From Misgurnus anguillicaudatus (lineage: Eukaryota; Chordata; Actinopteri; Cypriniformes; Cobitidae), in NCBI RefSeq assembly GCF_027580225.2, contig NC_073357.2, positions 42,556,001 to 42,620,000 on the forward strand: a stretch of DNA of 64,000 nt, given 5' to 3'. The notes below the pieces were generated by a model. The model did no database searches. It was given only the letters and a program-made list of their open reading frames with translations, and was not told the DNA's origin. Position 1 is the first letter of the stretch; each line of letters begins with the position of its first letter. Below, one piece after another: positions 1 to 11,490 of the stretch. Position numbers and translations under genes: made by a program.

Positions 1-186
1 AATGTTACATTTTACATCAGCCATGCAGGTTATAATGTAAATGCCTCACGGTAGTGTGAAAGTGTAGTCCGACATAAAAAAAAAACATAAAACATAATGG
101 TTTGTTTTACAGGATAGTTATATTACAGAGTTTGTAGAAATAAAGATGCTCTTGGAATGCATAAAAGGCACTTTTCTTTCTCTTAG

Positions 187-305
187 TAATCCAGGGAGGT
201 CCTCTTGTCAACATGTACCGACTTAAACAATTTCATTTCCACTGGGGTGGCAAGGACTGTGGTGGCTCTGAGCATACAGTTAGTGGGAAAATCTATCCTT
301 CAGAG
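187..305 (+). CDS. ca7: ca7 coding exon with HFHW zinc site
   Basis: Acceptor TCTCTTAG precedes base 187 and donor GTAAAG follows 305. The exon enters with 2 bases of a split codon. It encodes [19 protein letters not shown] and [13 protein letters not shown], holding the first two zinc-binding histidines and the conserved Glu of SEHTV. Confidence 0.9.
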
Positions 306-3300
306 GTAAAGGTGCAGAAAATTGACAGTAACTGAATCCTTTTCTGCTCTGAGTGTGGGTATATGTTCAGTACTGGTCAAAAGTTGAAGAAAAAACTTGA
401 CTTCCCGTGTTTCCCATGATCTTACAAATCTTTTAATCTAAAGGTGTATGTTTTAAATGACTTTGTAAACATAAAGTTGTGCCAAACTATTTTGTTCCTT
501 AGAAACCTAAAGTTTTATTTACAAATTATTTTTCAAATTAATAACTTGGATAGAATAGTGAAGTAAAGCACCCCATCAGATCCCAGAATAGATGTGAATT
601 CTTATTAAAATCAATGTTAGGGTAAGACCTCAAAAAGCTGATTGATAAAGTAAGATTTTGCAAATTAAGCAAAAGGTGACCGCACTGCAGATGATAAAAT
701 ATAATCTATATATAAGTAAGAGTTTTGATTTATTTATTTTTAGTCACACACAATTCATTTAGTTAAATTTGTGTTATTTCATAAGGATGAATTATTATTC
801 TATAATATAGAAACATATAAATGAGTAAGAATGATTAAATGTTTCCAAACGTTTGACTTGTACTGCACATGTACCTATGTGTGCACAGTCTCCGCCTTTT
901 CTCTGAGGTTCTGATCATAACTTTTTACCATTTCGCTTCAGCTCCATCTGGTTCATTGGAATGCGGTGAAGTACAAGACCTTTGGTGAGGCTGCCCAAGC
1001 GCCTGATGGTCTGGCTGTACTTGGTATCTTTCTGGATGTTAGTGTTTGCTTAATTTACTTGGCTAAACATCTAATTTAAAGTGCAGAAAGACAAACTTTA
1101 GACAAAAGTCATGTTTGTAGACAAAATATATGACTCATGCACATTTGCTATGTATTGTGCCTGTTGTATAAAAATAAGGTTTTGATTGTTTTCATTTGTC
1201 TCAGTTAGGTGCTGAGCACAAAGGTCTTCATCAAATAACAGATGCAATGTATATGGTGAAATTCAAGGTATGTTTATTAACATTGCAAATGTATGTAACC
1301 TGAGGAAAACATTTTGAGCTTTTTGAGGCAGGCTTGTGCACAATTCAGAATTGAATTAAGAATGACTCCTAAATTCCAATTCAATTCTTGAATTTGAATT
1401 GATGTCAAAAACAGGATCTAGAATTACAATTCGAATTCGAATTAAAGGAAGCAAAATTTCAATTCAATAGAAATTCAAAGAAATTCATATACATATTATA
1501 CAGTAAGTGAAGTGTTAAAAATGAAGCTTTCAATGTCAGATATGATTGCATTACATATTCTATAAATTATATTAATTTGAACTACTTGTACAGATTACAT
1601 TAACAGGAAATGTTTTCCCCCAGCAATTAATGATAAAAACTCTGGACACATAACAAATAATTAAGTTAGATTTTTTTGTAATTGTAATTTTGTGGAACAC
1701 GATGGAACATGACTTTATTTCCCAGAATGCTTTACTTTAACCAAGTATTTCAAATGGTTGTCAAACAATTTTCCAAAGTAACTTTCCTAACACTGAATGT
1801 GAGATTCTTTCTGTTGTGTGACTTTGTGGAATTTCTTTGAATTGCCATGAATTTAATTCCACTTCCTGTCATTCCAATTCAAATTCAACTTCCTGTAGGG
1901 CTGAAATTCTGAATTGTGCACAAGCCCGTTTTGAGGATGGAAAACAATTTAGGTTTTTAAGTAGCATGCCAAATGAATATGCAAATAACTGTGGTACTTT
2001 TATCCCTGTTTTGCATTAATTTTAATGTGGAAGAACACCACTACCTCTTTGCATGCGAGTTAAAAAAAATGGTTTTGAAACATGTTAGGTAGGTTGTTTC
2101 TATAAAAAATAAGAGGTGTTTATTTGAATCTGGAGCACTTTTGACTCTATAAACAAGAATCATGGCACACCATAATTTTAGGAGATTTATCTTTATTGCA
2201 AGACATTTAAAGATGAATAGGGAGGAGATGGAGAGGAAAGGGATGATGACAAGTAGATCTAGGTGTTTAATATTGAAGGCTGGCGAGATTCACGATGGGG
2301 GGATCGTATGTGCAGGCCGACCGATTAGGACCCTTTGGGACGGTTTCCTGGCTTATCCTTGTCCCAGACTAAAATGCATGTTTGAGCTGCCCTAATATAA
2401 CTAGATTAATCTAAACCCTATACAGGAAACTGCCCCCATGCATTTGGTGTGACAAAATATTCTGGCCATTCAGTTTTTTTTAGTGAAGTATTTTTATTTC
2501 TATTTCGAACATAAATATTCTTCAATGTATTCCTTTTATAAATTCCTACTTTAAAATTTAAGATCTACAAATAATCTTTCTAGGCAACCTATAATTGAAT
2601 TGATTTGGGTTTTTTATTATAATGAATTCAAAAAATATAATAATATATTGAGGATTCTTCAATGAAAGCAGGTAAAAGGCAACAACAGTTCTTCAATCAG
2701 GGGAGATAGATGAAGTGGCCATAAAAGAATGACATATAGGTTGTTACCTTCTTTAGATCAGACACATCAGTACAGATTTACTTGTTTGCTTGTTTTCCCT
2801 TGTAGGACACTGTTGCTGATTTTAAGAACTTTAACCCAAAGTGTCTCCTGCCTCTCAGATTGGATTACTGGACATACCCAGGGTCTCTCACCACTCCCCC
2901 ATTACTTGAGAGCGTTACATGGATCGTTCTTAAAGACCCTATTTTTGTGTCAGAGAAACAGGTGGGCTGCTTTCATGACTAGTGTTTTATATCTGACGAT
3001 AGACAAAAACCAACATGATAACAATTTTCTTGACTATAACATGACTTTCTGATATTTTTGTGTTCATGGCACAAAATAAGGCTTTTTTTGTGCCTTGAGC
3101 ACAAATGTCTTTTTCGTGTCACCCGCATGAATTTCTGTAAATAAAAATTGTCTGTGGCATGACGTTCTTTGACGCTTGCAGTGGGGATTAGTTTTGGGGT
3201 TTGGGTTAGGATGTATTTTAATGTATTGGTTTCTACATGTTATTTTTTCCGCTTTTAAAACTATTCTCGCCTGGAGTTGGGATGTCTAAAAATGTAACAC

Positions 3301-5880
3301 AAAGTGATTCTAACCCCAAGCGACAATAGTAAGAGAATAGAAAAAAAACAATGAGAAAAAAAATACATTCAATGAAATTAAATGAAAAAGAAATTTGTGC
3401 GACTGACACAGAGACGTTCGTGCTCAGGGCACGAAAAGGCTGAATTTCGTGCCATGGACACAAATAAATTAATCAAATTTTGCGTGACTATAACACAACT
3501 TTCCGTGAGATCAGTCTGACAAAAACATGCTATAGCTTGTTTTTGTCATCATCTTGTCTGTTTATGAAAATAAATGGTTTTGCAGGGAGATTGTTGTGGG
3601 AAGTTATCCCACTGAATCAAATTTTCGGGTAGTGATGTAAATTAGGGTCTGTCCACAAGATTGGAATATGCTGCTGATGATAGTTAATCTGGTCAGAAAT
3701 GATGTCACCTCTCCTGTCACCTTGGGGGATTTCTCTAAACCCTAAACAAAAGATATGCAATCAAGTTTGTTTGATGCTTGTCTGAATTAATGTTGGTATA
3801 TGCAGTTCTTCACAGAAACTGAGCATGGTCAGGAGTTTTAATTGTCTGATTATGAGTTATGCAAGGCTGTTAAACGTCACACAAACAAATATCATCACAA
3901 CTTTCTGTTAACACTCTTGAAGTAAGGTTTTTTATAATGCTGACAGAATTATGTAGGTATGCATTTTGTCAATGATACATACTGTAACTATAAAAGTTTT
4001 TGTTTAAGCACCATATTCTTTGATTTGTGAAGGTGAATGGCCTGTGTGTCTGAGTGTGTTTTTTACATTTGAATTTTACATCTGAATGATCTTGAGTGTG
4101 GATTAACTCATAATTATTAGATGGATTCAGGTCAGAGTTTAAAGCCCCCATGAAATCAAAATATAAGTTTTTGGCTTTGTATAAATATGTAAGCCTTAAA
4201 GGAATAGTCCATTTTCTTAAAAGAAAAATCCAGATAATTTACTCGCCACCATGTCATCCAAAATGTTGATGTCTTTCTTTGTTCAGTCGAGAAGAAATTA
4301 TGTTTTTTGAGGAAAACATTGCAGGATTTTTCTCAATTTAATGGACTTTAATAGAGCCCAACACTTATACTTAACTCAACACTTAACAGTTTTTTTCAAC
4401 GGCGTTTCAAAGGACTATAAACGATCCCAGGCGAGGCATGGGGGTCTTGTCTGGCGAAACGATTGTCATTTTTGACAAGAAAAAAAGATGCAGCTTTGGA
4501 CCAAAACTTTTCGTCTAGGTCCGGTCCAGCGCAACCTCGCGTAAATGCGTGGTGACGTAGGAGGTCACGTGTTACATATATAAAACGCACATTTGCAGAC
4601 CATTTTAAACAATAAACTGACACAAAGACATTAATGAGTATCAGTTGACATACAACAACGTTGGAACGGTCCTCTTTCAACACACTTGTAAACACTGGGG
4701 CGGAGTTTCGCGTTCGTCCTCTGTGACCTCTTGACGTCATGACATATTGTGTAAGGTCGTGCTGGCGCTTTGAGAACCGGATCTAGACGAGAAATTGTGG
4801 TTTTAAAAGTGTATATTTTTTATTTTTATTGTCAAAAATGACAATCTTTTTGCTAGATAAGGCCCTTATGTCTCGTTTGGGATCGTTTATACAGGGCTTA
4901 TACTAGTCTAAAATGCATGTTTAAGCTGCCTTCATTTAAAAACACCTTGTACCAGTATTGCTTTTTGTAAGGTATATTAAAAACTACTTAAATGTCCTAA
5001 TATAACTAAGGCGTAGTCCTGGATTATCCAAAACCCTCTCCGGATTTCCCGTATGGATCTTTGATGTTATTTTGCACTTCAGTTTGCATCAGATTCCAGA
5101 CTGTGAGGGTAAACTAAAGCTGTTGGTCATTTTGCAACAGGGTGGCCATTTAATATTTTTAATCTACATGCATAGAGTTTTGTATTTGTCCTGTACTGTA
5201 TGCGCTGTGATTGAGGGTGTCATAGTTTTTTTTGTATTTTTAAATTAATTTACATTAATGTGAACATAATTGCCAATTAAACGCACCCAAATTGCTGTCA
5301 TACAAGTGGTTTGTTGTACGTCAGACAAGGTGAAGTGGTTGGCTTGTTGACTGGTGCCAGTCACATCTGAGTGATTTATATAATTGCCAATGAGTACCAA
5401 ATTATTAAAATATTCAAAAAGCAGAAAAATTACATTGAACACCAAACGTACCTGCAATTATATAATCACCCATCTGGCATGAGTTTAAAACACTACTGTA
5501 CAGCTTATTGATTGTAGCTATAAAATAATAAACAATGTATGCCTTTTCTTTGTATTGTTGCTGTAGTGCAGGGGTAGGCAACGTTGGTCCTGGAGTGCCG
5601 ATGTCCTGCAGATTTTAGCCCCAACCCTGATAAAATCTTGACCAACTTGTTGTTTTCAAGTGACTCAGTTTAGACCTTGATTAGTTGCCTACCCCTGCTG
5701 TAGTGTTCATCACATTACCAATTTATAAGCTTTCTTTTCCATGCTGTATGGACATAGATGGGAAAGTTCCGGACACTGAGTTTCAACAGCGAGGATGAGG
5801 AGAATCGAAAGCGCATGGAGAACAACTTTCGGCCACCACAGCCACTTAAAGGCAGGACAGTAAGGGCCTCTTTTAAGTAA
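187..5880 (+). CDS. ca7: Carbonic anhydrase 7-like gene, 3' part (five coding exons)
   Basis: Alpha-carbonic anhydrase, which interconverts CO2 and bicarbonate; the CA7 branch is cytosolic. Coding exons are 187-305, 942-1037, 1205-1267, 2806-2961 and 5758-5880, all with AG/GT borders and agreeing phases, giving 185 residues and a stop. Seen: HFHW (first two zinc histidines), LHLVHW (third zinc histidine), [15 protein letters not shown] (the active-site threonine loop) and a C-terminus reading [29 protein letters not shown] followed by [10 protein letters not shown] has the same length and intron position as human CA7. The match along the C-terminal two thirds is better to CA7 than to CA2 or CA5 as remembered. 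The first exons, including the proton-shuttle region, lie left of base 1, so the gene is partial here only because of the window edge. It converges on the cadherin gene. Confidence 0.9.
942..1037 (+). CDS. ca7: ca7 coding exon with third zinc histidine
   Basis: Acceptor TTCGCTTCAG, donor GTTAGT. Thirty-two codons in phase 0, [19 protein letters not shown] then [14 protein letters not shown] nearer GT after GLAVL was rejected because it breaks the reading frame and the family intron position. Confidence 0.9.
1205..1267 (+). CDS. ca7: ca7 short coding exon
   Basis: Acceptor TTTGTCTCAG, donor GTATGT. Twenty-one codons in phase 0, starting [10 protein letters not shown] and ending DAMYMVKFK, which corresponds to the DALYMVRFK stretch of human CA7. 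Confidence 0.88.
1331..1926. mobile_element. AATTC-rich fold-back element in a ca7 intron
   Basis: Ends are complementary: GGCTTGTGCACAATTC at the left and its complement ending at 1926. The arms are crowded with AATTC/GAATT motifs. A truncated copy of the left end lies at 13034-13092, so this is a dispersed family. No coding capacity. Confidence 0.7.
2349..2437. repeat. Internally deleted dispersed repeat (AAAATGCATGTTTGAGCTGC family)
   Basis: Shares AAAATGCATGTTTRAGCTGCC and CCTAATATAACTA with the longer copy at 4892-5049, with the middle about 70 bp missing. Looks like a common cyprinid repeat, family name not known to me. Confidence 0.55.
2806..2961 (+). CDS. ca7: ca7 coding exon with SLTTPP active-site loop
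   Basis: Acceptor CCTTGTAG, donor GTGGGC. Fifty-two codons in phase 0. The exon carries [22 protein letters not shown] and [18 protein letters not shown], including the substrate-orienting threonine. The intron before it (1268-2805) holds a 0.6-kb AATTC-rich fold-back. Confidence 0.92.
3015..3523. mobile_element. Hairpin-armed fold-back element, copy 1
   Basis: The arms are complementary at about 3030-3115 and 3400-3523. They contain small hairpins such as TGTGCCTTGAGCACA (left) and CGTGCTCAGGGCACG (right). The core has GGGTTTGGGTTAGGATGT and CTAACCCCAAGCGACAAT, shared with the elements at 25631, 32364 and 37972. Sits in the last ca7 intron. No ORF. Confidence 0.65.
4197..4891. mobile_element. 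Fold-back element AAAGGAATAGTCC family, right arm lost
   Basis: The left arm (AAAGGAATAGTCCATTTTC, ACCATGTCATCCAAAATG) and core match the complete copy at 11491-12580, with the core in opposite orientation. The right arm stops after about 40 bp where the repeat at 4892 begins. Confidence 0.7.
4892..5049. repeat. Dispersed repeat, longer copy
   Basis: Runs from ACAGGGCTTATACTAG to CTCTCCGGATTTCC. It abuts, and seems to replace, the right arm of the fold-back at 4197-4891. Confidence 0.5.
5569..5697. mobile_element. 129-bp hAT-type MITE with 8-bp target duplication
   Basis: Terminal repeats CAGGGGTAGGCAAC and GTTGCCTACCCCTG. Flanked by identical CTGTAGTG at 5561-5568 and 5698-5705. An 8-bp duplication with CAGGGG ends is the hAT signature. 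Lies 60 bp before the last ca7 exon. Confidence 0.85.
5758..5880 (+). CDS. ca7: ca7 last coding exon and stop
   Basis: Acceptor GACATAG before 5758; the exon begins [15 protein letters not shown] and ends [16 protein letters not shown] then TAA at 5878-5880. This equals human CA7 MGKFRSLLF to VVKASFRA. The acceptor is only 60 bp downstream of a 129-bp hAT-type MITE (5569-5697). Confidence 0.92.
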   Translation: MGKFRTLSFNSEDEENRKRMENNFRPPQPLKGRTVRASFK

Positions 5881-6698
5881 GCCCCAATCCACTATTTTCA
5901 GAAACTGTTCTAAAGTCAGCTCTGAGAGATTGATGGATGGATCAAACTATAAAATTACTGTTCCTCCTTGAATGTGCATATCAAACATTAAGTTTACTTA
6001 TGAAATATCAGGTATGTGCAGAAACATGGAGTAACACTATGAATTGTATCAACAACCTTGTGCTTGATTTAAAAAGAAATCTCAAACTTACGACAACACT
6101 TGGGAATACATCATGACATCTTTTGTAAATATTGTTTTTGTGTAGGTTTTGATATACCTTTTTTTTTTCTTTCACATCTATATATGTTGTATGTATTCGT
6201 ATGTAGTTGCATGAATTATAACAGTGTGGTTATGTATGTTATGGGTAAGTCTTTGTCCAGTGCTTATAGTTTTGGGTGAAGACCTCAAGCATGCATTGAT
6301 CGGGCTTGTGCAACAGATGCTTGTTGAAGATGTCTGTGACATTTGTGCTTCCAAAGGGTCCCGACTATAATTTGGTCAAATTAGTCGACTGCTGTCTGGA
6401 TGCTCGCAGTTGGAGGAAAGTGTTAGAAATCCAGCAGTCTGAAATGTAACCTGTTAATTTCAAGGCTTTTAATAACTTCTTTGATAGGGTATGTGTTCTT
6501 CTTCTTCTTTGAACAGATGTCTCTTCTTGAAACAAAGCCCTAACAATTGCAGAATTGCATATTAACACTTTGAAACTTGTATGAATGCACTGTGATGTGT
6601 CACTAATATGAATAGATAGTATTAGTTCTTCATTCACTTTTTGGTGATGGAAGAATTCAACTATTTTATATTTGATTTTTATGTCAAAATATTTACAA

Positions 6699-6704
6699 AA
6701 TAAA
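6699..6704 (+). terminator. Candidate ca7 polyadenylation signal
   Basis: The first canonical AATAAA downstream of the ca7 stop, about 820 bp into the presumed 3' UTR. Position and motif only; no transcript evidence. Confidence 0.35.
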
Positions 6705-6812
6705 ATTATTTTGATCTATTTGTCGTTGACTATATGTTAGGATAAAACCAGCTTTTTGGTACTTCCAAATGAGGGGATTATAAAAGTAACATTTGTGACA
6801 GACATTAGACGT

Positions 6813-7353
6813 GAAAGGGACATTCCACTTTTTTTGAAAATATGCTCATTTTCAAGCTCCCCTAGATTTAATCATTTGATTCTTACCGTTTTGTAATCCA
6901 TTCAGATGATCTCCGGGTCTGGCGCTAGCTATATGGCTAGGACTATACTCTCATTACGGTGTAATAATCAAGGACTTTGCTGCTGTTGTTTGCAGCAGGT
7001 ATGGTGATATTACCCACTGCCTGAAAATAGTCCCCTGCTATTGAAAATAACCAAGGGGTTAGTAGCCATATCTGCCTTGGAAATAGCAACTTTTAATTTT
7101 CTGTTGGTCTTAGTACACAATGTAACTCCAGAAGAATCAAGTTTTAAATAGGAAAAAAATCCAAACTCTTTCTATATTTTTAGGGCAATGCTAATGGTCT
7201 AATCAGATTCAATGAATTACAAGCTATGCTAAAAGTGCTAGCACCAGACCTGGAGATCAGCTGAATGGATTCCAAAACGGTAAGAATCAAATGTTTAACT
7301 CGAGGGGAGCTGGAAAATGAGCATATTTTCAAAAAAAGTGGAGTTTCCCTTTA
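6813..7353. mobile_element. Fold-back element
   Basis: The left arm from AAAGGGACATTCCAC through TTCTTACCGTTTTG is mirrored by CAAAACGGTAAGAA through GTGGAGTTTCCCTTT. The centre, about 250 bp, is AT-rich with no ORF. Confidence 0.75.
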
Positions 7354-7989
7354 ATTGATTTACAGTGGCACAAATAAGAATTTGGAGACTTAATCCAAAA
7401 ATAATATTAATAAATGTCTTTAAAAAAAACTTTTGGACTGGGTGACCAGTGTAAATTGTCATTTATTTTATTTAAATAGCTTTCTGTAAACATTTGTCAT
7501 GTAGAATAACTTTTTTGTTGCGGGACTATAAAAGAAACCTTCATATTCAAAATTCCTTGTTTTTTCCAAATTTTCCAGATTCTGCAAGGTGTATGTAGAC
7601 TTTTGATTGCAACTATACAAGTCACATCTGGTTGTAAAGCATAGTTCAGAAGTGTTTGTCAGTTATTGTGATGTCGTTCTTCATAGACTGCTCCCTCTGC
7701 AAATTTGCGGTTGGTCCCTCACATCCTTCAAAATTTTGCATGACCAGAAACCCTGATAGCATCCTTATGAATTAGGGAGCGACTTAACTCATCCTGAATT
7801 TTACCATTTGTCATGCACTGTACCACAGTAAATTACTAATTTGCTAAACTTGGATAGAGACAGAGACACTGAATCCTACCATATTTAATCAGTATTTAAC
7901 TTGTGTATACAAGCATCCATGCATCCTATTTTTTATTTGTGCATTTACATGAATCAATATAAACCAATAAGCATAGCCACATTAGCTTT

Positions 7990-8112
7990 TTTGTAAAATG
8001 TAGGGTTGTTTAAACCCATACACTATGGACATTTTCTAGGTTAATATAACCCAACTGTTGGGTTTCTCCATATTTTACCCAACCATGAGTTAAAACAACT
8101 CATTTTTAGTTT
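7990..8112. repeat. AACCCA / TGGGTT-type dispersed repeat
   Basis: Alternating GGGTT and AACCC motifs, e.g. AACCCAACTGTTGGGTT. Related to the longer run at 14411-14575. Confidence 0.45.
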
Positions 8113-8165
8113 TTGCACTAGTCTGACACCCTCATATTGAATTAACAACTTGAGTTCTGTTCAGT

Positions 8166-8310
8166 TCACTGTCAGAGAAAAGGTAGCTGTCGGTCCCCTT
8201 TATAATGGGCCTAATATAATATGTACCTTTGAAGTTTTCCTATGCACCCTGTAAATAAAAATGTGTACTTTTTGAAAAGGTACCACCCCAGTGACAGCTT
8301 TTGTTGCTTT
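8166..8310. repeat. GGTACC/GTGACAG dispersed repeat
   Basis: Begins ACTGTCAGAGAAAAGGTA and ends GGTACCACCCCAGTGACAG. Shorter relatives lie at 20158-20278 and 60776-60840. Confidence 0.5.
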
Positions 8311-8903
8311 TTTTATTTTTTGAGGTGTAGCATGTTGAAATGTAGGACCTAGAATGCACAACTTGCATTCAGCTAAATATATTTTCATCAGGGGTAGGAA
8401 CAAACTCTGTATCACCTACAATGCGAAATAAAAAATATGAAAATCCAAAGGTGTAAATTCAAAACTAAATTGTTTTAATGTAAAAAAAAATCATCTCAAG
8501 GTCATCTCAAAGTTTCTTATTGGGCTTACACAAATAACATTTTAAGCAAGCTCTTCATTATTAAAAACAATGCAATCAAGTAAATAAATATATACATATT
8601 AAAATAAAAAGTGCACATGAACTTTTTTTTTTTAAATTTCCTAAGTTTATATGCCATGTGCATTAGTCAACATTCTAAGACAAGAATGGGTATGGTTTTA
8701 AAATTTGAAGGGAACATTCAGAAAAGGTTTTGATCCACTTCCAATGTTGACTATAAGGGTGACTCAAAAACAAGATAATTTTACCTCATTTAGGCAATGG
8801 TTGTTTGATGGTTTACTGTAAGTATTAACATAGGACATCCGTATGTTTTCCAAAAAAACTACTATCAGTCGAAGTATTGTTTGCCTTTGTAAGACAATGC
8901 ATT

Positions 8904-9752
8904 ACACTTTCAAAAAATTCCGTAGAAATTACAGTGTTGCAGCTGGGTTGCCGGTAACTTACCATAAATTACAATTTATGTTATTTACTGGCAACATTTT
9001 GTTCAAAGTTAAATGAACATTAAATATTTACAAGTCTTTGTCTTTACAGAGTAAAACTTAAAAAACAGCATGAATCAAAGCATTCTGGGAAACAAAATCT
9101 GAAGCAAAAAACAGAAAAAGGTTGATGATTTCTTGTTCCCAGAATGCTTTGCATTAGGCTGTTATTGTATAGTTTTATCCTGTAAAGATAAAGACTTGTT
9201 AATATTTAAAGGGGACAGAGAATGAAAAAACATTTTTACCTTGACTTTGTTGAACAATGGGAGTCTACCTGCATTCACGAACATACAAAAAGTCCTCTTT
9301 TAGAAATGTCAGTCAGAAACTGGCCCAATCTGAAAAACTGATGCTTATGACATCACAGGATCTCACTGCCCCTCCACTTTAAAATAATTGGCTACATTTT
9401 TTTGAGTGGCAGCAAAGTCAGCCAATCAGTAATGAGATTGCAAGTTAAGCCATGGGGGGGGCCAAATAAGTGCAAAACCACTTGTTTAAAATCCCCCACC
9501 CTAATAGAGCTATCTGAGAGAGGTTTTTAGGAAGCTTCTAAGGCATTACAGACCCAAACACATTTTTTTGTCTACATGTCACATCACAGAACAAGGATAA
9601 ATACCCCGTTCAATCATTCTATGTCACCTTGAAAATTTATTTAACGTTGAACCAACTTTTCCCAGTAAATAACATAAATTTAAAACTACGGTAAGTTACC
9701 GGCAACCCAGCTGCAATAACACTGTAATTTCTACTGATTTTTTTGCAGTGTA
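8904..9752. mobile_element. Fold-back element interrupted by another element
   Basis: The left arm (GTAGAAATTACAGTGTTGCAG, GGTTGCCGGTAACTTACC, AGCATTCTGGGAA) is mirrored on the right (TTCCCAGAATGCT, GGTAAGTTACCGGCAACC). The mirror is broken between about 9208 and 9637 by an unrelated insert. Confidence 0.72.
9208..9637. mobile_element. About 430-bp insert nested in the fold-back
   Basis: Sequence from AAAGGGGACAGAGAATG to TGTCACCTTGAAAA has no partner in the opposite arm, while arm similarity resumes directly on both sides. It has the look of a short dispersed element; no ORF. Confidence 0.6.
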
Positions 9753-11490
9753 GACTAATTCTTAATTTTTTAAAGGTTTAAAGTCATCACAAAACCTATT
9801 CAAATGTCGGTTGCAGTTTATTGTAAGTTCAGCTTACAATTCACTGTGAACTGAGCTTCTAATGTGTCACAGCCTGAATTGACTGTGGCCATGGTGAATG
9901 TTTAACCTTGTCAATCTATGAGGCAGTATTTTCCCGCTGGGAGCAGTCTCAGACCACAGAGCGAAGACTAAGTACCTCTGGGTTAAGTGTGGAATATTCA
10001 ACAGCACAAACATGTTCCATCAGATAATCAGGATAAGGATCATTTCACTTGGAAAAGATAATAAGGTGGACTGAGGGATGCTTACTGTCATGCACTGCAA
10101 CAGCAGAAACTGGGCAACTGGAGGTTAATAATAAAGTCCTGTTAAACTGGAACATTCTGCCTAAAGCTCGTAAGGAGCTGAACTTGACATTTACTCAGGA
10201 TCTGTCTGTTATAAAATATCACATTTAGTCACTTAAACCAGCTTCTGTTTAAAAGCAGCTTTTGGTCTGGCTAGTGCTAAACTGATATCTGGAACAAATA
10301 TCTTGCTGAAAATAATTTCAGTTTTATAGATGATGGGAGACATTTAATACACAGTAACGTTAGCTCAGTGTAGTTACGTTTTTTCTATTAGTTTTTCTAT
10401 TTGATACAGGATTTCTTTGTTGTTTTGCCCAGAAGATGGCAGCATATACTGTAAATATGGATAGGTTTAAGACAAATGGTCTATGACGTCCTCAATGTTT
10501 AATGTACATTTTACAACAGAATACCTAGTTAAAACAGGACTTAGACTTCATTCTTTTGATACATTTCAAGGTCATGGATTTTCTGATGACATCATGAAGT
10601 CTTCACATGCACTGATGAGGTCATGCTTTTGGTTGCTACAGTAAGCAATCCCAGGTGGAGCCTTATCTCTGTTGGCTCCGTTGTGTGTTATCTGTCATTT
10701 GAGCAGTCTAATTCATTGAATTTTGTCTGTTTGCAGCTTCATTAACAATGGATGAGGCTGGATGTCTAGCATATATTTAACATAGCTGCAAAAATAGCCC
10801 TCCCAGAATAGAAGCTGAGCTTAAAGATTAAGGATACCTGAGCAAGCACAAAATGTATGGCTGCAATCAATGTGGCATGAAATGTAAACTGCATCTGGGT
10901 GTCATAAAAATAGCTGCTGATATTTTTGGAAGCCTGGATATCAGCAATATCAACTGCTATCTCAGTCTGAAAAACAACCAATATCGCCTGAGGAGGAGAA
11001 AAAGCGGACTCCAGATACAATTACAAACTCACTGTAGTGCTCCTCTATTAGTTTATAAATAAGTGACATTGTCGCAAAAATAACTTTATTAAAATATTTT
11101 ACTGTTTTAGAGACAGGAGCCTGTTTCCTGTCTGCCTATATACAGTAACAGTAATACACTTTTAAAAATGATTTAATAAAAAACTATTTTTGGCTGTATG
11201 GTTCTATGAAGAACATTTAACATCCAAAGAACCTGTTCTTTAATTGAAAATATGGAATAAATATAAATATATTATAAATAGTATAAATAGTACTAAACAT
11301 AATTAATCTATGTGGGAAACCTTTTGTGCACTTTTATTTGTAAGGTTTTTTAAATTATTTTACAGAGAGCTATTATAACATACTGTATACATTAATTTAC
11401 TATACAGCACAATATATCCAAATATTTATACTGACTAGGCAGAAGTGTGACATCAATAATGTTAAGGTTTACAAGGTACTTCTTTAAGAT
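9753..11490. other. Intergenic, largely repeat-free
   Basis: No gene or repeat recognised. Base composition around 9880-10170 is more balanced than its surroundings, a place where conserved non-coding sequence could lie. Confidence 0.4.

Larger units (their letters stand above)
7354..8903. other. Intergenic, no gene
   Basis: AT-rich spacer downstream of ca7. Apart from the two short repeats at 7990-8112 and 8166-8310, nothing recognised; short frames have no protein-like features. Confidence 0.5.
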
